DNA of 64,000 nt from DASSUW01 sp963806395. GTDB taxonomy: Bacteria > Actinomycetota > Thermoleophilia > Solirubrobacterales > Solirubrobacteraceae. The stretch is taken from contig CAWDYI010000008.1 of the NCBI GenBank assembly GCA_963806395.1, positions 248,001-312,000 on the forward strand, given 5' to 3'. Within the stretch, counting starts at the first letter, position 1. Every line of letters begins with the position of its first letter. Shown piece by piece: positions 60,062-64,000 of the stretch. The position numbers and the translations under genes are program-made. The notes beneath the pieces are model-generated. The model ran no database searches. It was not told where the DNA came from and was given only the letters and a program-made list of their open reading frames with translations.

Positions 60062-61261
60062 ATGCGCACTCCTCTCACGGTGATCGCGGTGCTGATCGTG
60101 GTGCTCCTCGGCATCTCGCTGGCGGTCGGCGAGGACGACGGCGACCCGGCCGCTCCGCCGGTTGCATCGGTCGACACGATCGCGCGCCGGGTCGAAGGGC
60201 TGCGTGACCTGCGCTTCAAGCAGATCCCCAAGCCGCTCGAGGTCGACACCGAGCGGGCGCGCCGGGAAGGGCTGGAGGACCTCGACCGCAGTTACCCGGA
60301 GAAGCGCCGCCGGGCGGACGAGGAGATCTACACGCTGCTCGGCCTGATCGACGCCGACGCCGACCTGCGGGAGCTGAGCGGCTCGCTGTTCGAGGAGGGT
60401 GTGGCCGGCTACTACGACCCGCGCGACGGCCGCCTGCGCGTCGTGACCGGCGCCGGCACCGGGACGCGCGTGCTGAAGGAGATGGTGCTGGCCCACGAGC
60501 TCACGCACGCGCTCGAGGACCAGCGGTTCGGGATCGACATCGACGAGACCATGAACGACGATCGCGCGCTGGCGGCGGCGGCGCTGCGCGAGGGGACCGC
60601 GAGCGCGCTGATGACGGCGTACGTGGAGCGCCAGTTCACGACCGAGGAGACGCTCAGCGGTCTGCTGGGCGCGGCGTTCCAGGACACCGGCGACCTGCCG
60701 CGGTTCCTGGAGGCGCAGGTGCTGTTCCCGTACGTCGGCGGCGAGCAGTTCGTGCAGGAGCTGCTCCGGCGCGCCGGTGGCCGATGGGCGCTCGTGGACA
60801 CGGCGTACGAGCTGCGCCCGCCCTCCTCGACCGAGCAGATCCTCCATCCGGCCGCCTACTTCGACGCCGACGAGCCGGAGCCCGTCCGGATCCGTGCCCG
60901 CGCCGTGCTCGGCTCCGGGTGGGAGCGAGCCGCAGCCGGCACCTGGGGAGAGCTCCAGACGCGCGAACTGCTCACGCGGGCCGGCGGCGGCGCGCGCGAG
61001 GCCGCCGAGGGCTGGGGCGGCGATCGCTATGAGCTGTGGCGGTCGGGTCCGGACGGTGACGCGAGCGCGCTGATCATGCGCTGGCGGTGGGACACGGCGC
61101 GCGACGAGGCCGAGTTCGACAAGCGTCTGCGCGGCTTCGTGGCGAGCGAGCTCGGCGGCTCCGGCGGCCCGGAGGCCGCGGTCGTCCGGAGCGGCGGCAC
61201 GGTGATGCTGGTGCTGGCCTCCGACGCGGGTCTGGCGGAGCGGCTGGCGGCGGGCGCGTGA
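60062..61261 (+). CDS. Membrane-anchored HExxH metallopeptidase-like protein
   Basis: A 399-residue protein with an N-terminal signal anchor (residues 5-22). The zinc motif is MVLAHELTHALEDQRFGI, with a likely third ligand in ALREGTASALM. GVAGYYDPRDGRLRVV precedes it. The layout is of an exported gluzincin of unknown function, common in deep-branching actinobacteria. ATG 60062 is the chosen start (MRTPLTVIAVL). The next gene's GTG overlaps its stop. Confidence 0.78.
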   Translation: MRTPLTVIAVLIVVLLGISLAVGEDDGDPAAPPVASVDTIARRVEGLRDLRFKQIPKPLEVDTERARREGLEDLDRSYPEKRRRADEEIYTLLGLIDADADLRELSGSLFEEGVAGYYDPRDGRLRVVTGAGTGTRVLKEMVLAHELTHALEDQRFGIDIDETMNDDRALAAAALREGTASALMTAYVERQFTTEETLSGLLGAAFQDTGDLPRFLEAQVLFPYVGGEQFVQELLRRAGGRWALVDTAYELRPPSSTEQILHPAAYFDADEPEPVRIRARAVLGSGWERAAAGTWGELQTRELLTRAGGGAREAAEGWGGDRYELWRSGPDGDASALIMRWRWDTARDEAEFDKRLRGFVASELGGSGGPEAAVVRSGGTVMLVLASDAGLAERLAAGA

Positions 61262-62445
61262 ACCGGCGCGCGCTGACGGTTCTCGGCGCGGGCCACCTGT
61301 GCGTGGACCTGTGCCAGGGCGCGGTGCCGGCGCTGCTGCCGTTCCTGGCGGCCGAGCACGGCTACTCCTACGCGGCGCTCGGCGCGCTCGTGCTGTTCTC
61401 GACGATCGGCTCCTCGATCGTGCAGCCGCTGTTCGGCCTGCTCTCCGACCGGCTCGCACGACCGTGGCTGATGCCGGGCGGCCTGGCGCTGGCCGGAGTC
61501 GGGATCGCCCTGGCCGGACCGGCGCCCTCGTACGGGCTCACGGCGCTGGCGGTGATCGCGAGCGGGCTCGGCGTCGCGGCGTTCCATCCCGAGGGAGCCA
61601 AGTTCGCCGGGCTGGCCTCGCGCGAGCGGCAGGGGAGGGGGATGAGCCTGTTCTCGGTCGGCGGCAACGCCGGGTTCGCGCTCGGGCCGCTGCTCACGAC
61701 GCCGCTCGTGCTGGTGTTCGGGCTCGCCGGGACGCTGGCGCTGATCGTGCCGGCGATGATCGCCGCCGTGGTGACCGCGCGCGAGGTGCCGCGGCTGCGC
61801 GGCCTCGTGCCGGACGAGGCGGTGTCCGCGGCCGGCGCCGGCCAGGACGACTGGGGCGCGTTCGGCCGGCTCGGCGGCGTGATCGCCCTGCGGTCGGGCG
61901 TCTACTTCGGCCTCCAGGCGTTCATCCCGGCGTACTTCGTCGTCGAGCTCGGGTCGTCCGAGGCACTCGGCAACGCGGCGCTGACGATCATGCTCGCGGC
62001 CGGTGCCGTGGGCACGCTGGTCGGCGGCGTGCTGGTCGATCGCTGGGGCGCCCGCGCCGTGCTCGTCGGCACGCAGGTGCTGCTCCTGCCGCTGCTCGTG
62101 GTGCTGCCGCTGCTCGGCGGCGTCGCTGCGACTGTTGCGCTCGCGGCGATCGGGTGCGTCGCGATCGCGAGCTTCTCGATCACCGTCGTGCTCGGCCAGG
62201 CGTACCTTCCGAGCCGGCTCGGGCTGGCCTCCGGGGTGACGCTCGGCCTGGCGATCGGGGTCGGCGGCGTCGAGGCGACCGCGCTCGGCGTGATCGCCGA
62301 CAGCGCGGGCCTGGAGGCCGTGCTGTGGACCGTGGCGGTGCTGCCGATTCCGGCGATCCTGCTCGCCTTGAGCCTGCCGGCGATACCGGCAGCGCGCCGT
62401 CATCGCGCGATTGCCCGCGTCGGCACCGCCAATGCAGGGGACTAG
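61258..62445 (+). CDS. MFS transporter, fosmidomycin-resistance (Fsr) type
   Basis: A 395-residue major facilitator with twelve helices. The start LGAGHLCVDLCQGAVPALLP and the loop SIVQPLFGLLSDRLARPWLMP (motif A region), together with AFHPEGAKFAG, match the Fsr branch. Fsr exporters can move fosmidomycin, an inhibitor of the MEP pathway whose first gene is also in this window; the true substrate is unknown. GTG 61258 overlaps the metallopeptidase stop. The PilZ gene follows after 9 bases. Confidence 0.88.
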   Translation: MNRRALTVLGAGHLCVDLCQGAVPALLPFLAAEHGYSYAALGALVLFSTIGSSIVQPLFGLLSDRLARPWLMPGGLALAGVGIALAGPAPSYGLTALAVIASGLGVAAFHPEGAKFAGLASRERQGRGMSLFSVGGNAGFALGPLLTTPLVLVFGLAGTLALIVPAMIAAVVTAREVPRLRGLVPDEAVSAAGAGQDDWGAFGRLGGVIALRSGVYFGLQAFIPAYFVVELGSSEALGNAALTIMLAAGAVGTLVGGVLVDRWGARAVLVGTQVLLLPLLVVLPLLGGVAATVALAAIGCVAIASFSITVVLGQAYLPSRLGLASGVTLGLAIGVGGVEATALGVIADSAGLEAVLWTVAVLPIPAILLALSLPAIPAARRHRAIARVGTANAGD

Positions 62446-62454
62446 AGGGACGCC

Positions 62455-62751
62455 GTGCCCGACCTACGACGCTCACCGCGAGTCCAGATTGCGATGGAGT
62501 GCGTGCTCCACCGCCGCTCCGGATCGCCGATCGCCGCCCGGACCATCGATGTCGGCCCGGGCGGCATGTGCATCACGTGCTCGCGGCCGCTCGCGGCCGA
62601 CGAGGTGCTGAGCTTCGAGCTCCAGCCGCGCATCAACGGCCGGGCGCGCGTGCTGCGTCAGCAGGGCCGCGACACCTACGCGGTGCGCTTCGAGGCGCTT
62701 GCCGAGCCCGCGCTGGCCGAGCTGAACGCCTTGACCATCGCCGTGCGCTGA
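62455..62751 (+). CDS. PilZ domain protein
   Basis: A 98-residue single PilZ domain. The c-di-GMP motif RxxxR is present as LRRSPRVQ at residues 4-11; the second motif reads TIDVGPGGMC, with Gly in place of the usual Ser in (D/N)xSxxG. It should bind c-di-GMP, although affinity may differ. GTG 62455. Stand-alone PilZ proteins often act on pili or surface functions. The 3' end overlaps the minus-strand membrane gene by 76 bases. Confidence 0.85.
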   Translation: MPDLRRSPRVQIAMECVLHRRSGSPIAARTIDVGPGGMCITCSRPLAADEVLSFELQPRINGRARVLRQQGRDTYAVRFEALAEPALAELNALTIAVR

Positions 62752-63092
62752 ACCAGCGCGAACACACCGACGCCGACGGCCTGCACCGCGATCAGGATCT
62801 GGCCGGCCGGCGTGGGGGAGAACCAGTCGAGCCCAAGGGCGAGCAGGCTGTCGGCGGCCCACACCGCGTTCGCGGCGATCACGGCCGTGACCGCGGCGGC
62901 GGGCATCGCCGGGCGCGTTGCGAGCCGGTAGACGAGCGCGGCGTAGACCGCGAGGAAGGCGCCCACGGCGAGCAGGACGCCGATGGGGAGGCCGAGCCAG
63001 TCGGCCAGGAGCGGAGCGCCGGCGAGATAGACGGCGGCGTTGGCGCCGGTCACGACGGCGTCGGCTTTGAGTGCGAATCGGAGGATGTTCAT
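62676..63092 (-). CDS. Small membrane protein, unknown
   Basis: A 138-residue protein with four hydrophobic helices (residues 10-30, 35-55, 65-85, 100-118). ATG 63092 (MNILRFALKADAVV). The Ser/Ala-rich tail (last 20 residues) is antisense to the PilZ gene end and may not be conserved. No family name is certain. It lies 31 bases downstream of the XRE regulator on the same strand and probably belongs to its operon or regulon. Confidence 0.7.
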   Translation of the reverse strand: MNILRFALKADAVVTGANAAVYLAGAPLLADWLGLPIGVLLAVGAFLAVYAALVYRLATRPAMPAAAVTAVIAANAVWAADSLLALGLDWFSPTPAGQILIAVQAVGVGVFALVQRTAMVKAFSSASAGSASASKRTA

Positions 63093-63123
63093 GCCTCGAT
63101 CCTGCTCGACGGATGGAAGCGGA

Positions 63124-63897
63124 TCAATTACCCGTGAGGTAAGCGGCCGTGGCGTCGTCCGCGGGGAAGAACGCCTCGATCGCCAGCTCCGCGAGCGTGA
63201 TGTCGACCGCGGTGCCGAAGGTGGCGATGGTGCTGAAGAAGACGAGCTCGCGGTCATCGTGGCGCAAGCGCACCGGGACCGCGATCCCGGTCTCGTGCGG
63301 CTGCAGCGACTTCTCGCCGCCCGGATATGCGCTCACCTCGTCGTCGAGTGCCGCCAGCCGCTCGTCTCCGGTCAGCGCGACCTGGCGGTGGAGCCGATCG
63401 AGCAGGTGGGCGCGGAACTCGGCGAGGTTGGTCACGCGGTGCGAGAGCCCCTCCGGATGCAGTGCCAGCCGGAGCACGTTCACCGGCGGCTCGAGCAGGT
63501 GCGCGGCCGCCTGCTCGGTGAACAGCGCGATGCTGCGGTTCGCGGCGACGAGGTTCCACCACCGGTCGACCACGACGGCGGGGTACGGCTCGTGGCCCGT
63601 GAGCACGCGGTCGAGCGCCAGGCGCACTGGAGCCATCTCCGGCGCGTCGATCGCCCGCTCGTCGTACGCCGGAGCGAAGCCGGCTGCCAGCAGCATGTGA
63701 TTGCGGTCGCGCAGCGGGACGTCGAGCTGCTCGGCCAGGTGCAGGACCATCTCCCGGCTCGGCTTCGAGCGTCCGGTCTCGACGAAGCTGAGATGCCGCG
63801 CGGAGACGCCCGCCTCGAGTGCGAGGTCGAGCTGGCTCAGCCGGCGGCGCCGGCGCCAGTCCTTCAGCAGGGAGCCGAGCGGGACGACGGTGCTCAT
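63124..63897 (-). CDS. XRE family regulator with MmyB-type ligand domain
   Basis: A 257-residue regulator. The helix-turn-helix is QLDLALEAGVSARHLSFVET followed by GRSKPSREMVL. The C-terminal domain (PAVVVDRWWNLVAANRSIAL and DRLHRQVALTG) is the MmyB-like PAS-type domain that binds fatty-acid-like ligands. These proteins usually control a neighbouring oxidoreductase. ATG 63897 is preferred; ATG 63906 is also possible. Palindromes with GGTAA ends lie on both sides of the gene. Confidence 0.9.
   Translation of the reverse strand: MSTVVPLGSLLKDWRRRRRLSQLDLALEAGVSARHLSFVETGRSKPSREMVLHLAEQLDVPLRDRNHMLLAAGFAPAYDERAIDAPEMAPVRLALDRVLTGHEPYPAVVVDRWWNLVAANRSIALFTEQAAAHLLEPPVNVLRLALHPEGLSHRVTNLAEFRAHLLDRLHRQVALTGDERLAALDDEVSAYPGGEKSLQPHETGIAVPVRLRHDDRELVFFSTIATFGTAVDITLAELAIEAFFPADDATAAYLTGN
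63128..63142. promoter_or_regulatory. Operator candidate TTACC-N5-GGTAA
   Basis: TTACCCGTGAGGTAA, inside the last codons of the XRE gene and 36 bases upstream of the small membrane gene. Similar to TACCT-CAG-AGGTA at 63935-63947. Confidence 0.4.
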
Positions 63898-63934
63898 GCC
63901 CGGCACGCTAGCTGCCGCGCGTCCGCCGGGCAGC

Positions 63935-63947
63935 TACCTCAGAGGTA
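63935..63947. promoter_or_regulatory. Operator candidate in the XRE upstream region
   Basis: TACCT-CAG-AGGTA, a perfect 5+3+5 palindrome between the XRE gene and the divergent ORF at 63985; a likely self-regulation site. Confidence 0.5.
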
Positions 63948-63984
63948 ATCGACACGCCCACCCACCGGTGATTTGGTGAAAGGC

Positions 63985-64000
63985 ATGACCGACATCAACG
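63985..64000 (+). CDS. Start of a gene cut by the window edge
   Basis: ATG at 63985 followed by four codons (TDIN). It is divergent from the XRE/MmyB regulator, a position that usually holds its target oxidoreductase. Too short to identify. Confidence 0.4.

Overview
The window is very high in G+C, almost every stretch is coding, and start codons are often GTG. Short ATGA, GTGA or TTGA overlaps between genes are common. Together with an F420-type luciferase-fold oxidoreductase, a fused shikimate kinase/dehydroquinate synthase and a type IV pilus locus in a cell with no sign of an outer membrane, this points to a deep-branching actinobacterium of the Thermoleophilia/Solirubrobacterales type. 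That is inference; no rRNA gene is present to settle it.

Layout. 1-3.8 kb: membrane and small-protein genes (DUF4396 tail, cation diffusion facilitator, hemolysin III, cupin, a two-knuckle zinc protein), followed by two kinds of dispersed repeat. 3.8-8.9 kb: a type IV pilus cluster (pilin, pilM, prepilin peptidase, pilN, pilO and a conserved protein in the pilP slot). 8.9-13.1 kb: shikimate genes aroC, aroKB, aroQ and a pepP-type peptidase. 13.1-18.9 kb: an accessory block between pepP and efp (broken IPT/TSP3 surface protein, dodecin, MarR-GNAT fusion, LysE exporter, methyltransferase, AbiEi/DUF559 protein carrying a palindrome). 18.9-32.1 kb: a housekeeping run efp, glycosyltransferase, nusB, xseB, prenyl synthase, dxs, tlyA, nadK, recN, pyrG, M20 peptidase, DUF3866, NUDIX. 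32-45.5 kb: xerD, deoB, mutM, glutaredoxin, recO, ppdK, dgt, dnaG, an HNH gene and tRNA-Asn. 45.5-64 kb: accessory genes (TetR/oxidoreductase pair, ABC transporter, NDH-2, two-component system, glycosyltransferase, LLM oxidoreductase, HD-GYP plus receiver, MFS exporter, PilZ, XRE regulator).

Main result. Five places carry the same promoter architecture, (C/T)T(T/C)AA(G/C)-N15-GCCGATA, which is the WhiG/FliA/SigD-type promoter. They lie before pilin, pilM, pilN, the IPT/TSP3 protein and a membrane glycosyltransferase. Four of the five -10 boxes end 8-11 nt from the start codon, so those mRNAs should be leaderless or nearly so. The fifth, at pilin, has a long leader containing a clear class I cyclic di-GMP riboswitch. 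In Rubrobacter a c-di-GMP-armed anti-sigma (RsiG) controls WhiG and pilus expression, so this locus may read c-di-GMP both at transcription initiation and in the leader RNA. The window also encodes an HD-GYP phosphodiesterase and a PilZ protein.

Cautions. Single-base frame breaks occur in the IPT/TSP3 gene, xseB, dxs and a methyltransferase, and the IPT/TSP3 gene also has an in-frame amber codon. A break in dxs, normally essential, suggests that at least some of these are sequence or assembly errors rather than biology.
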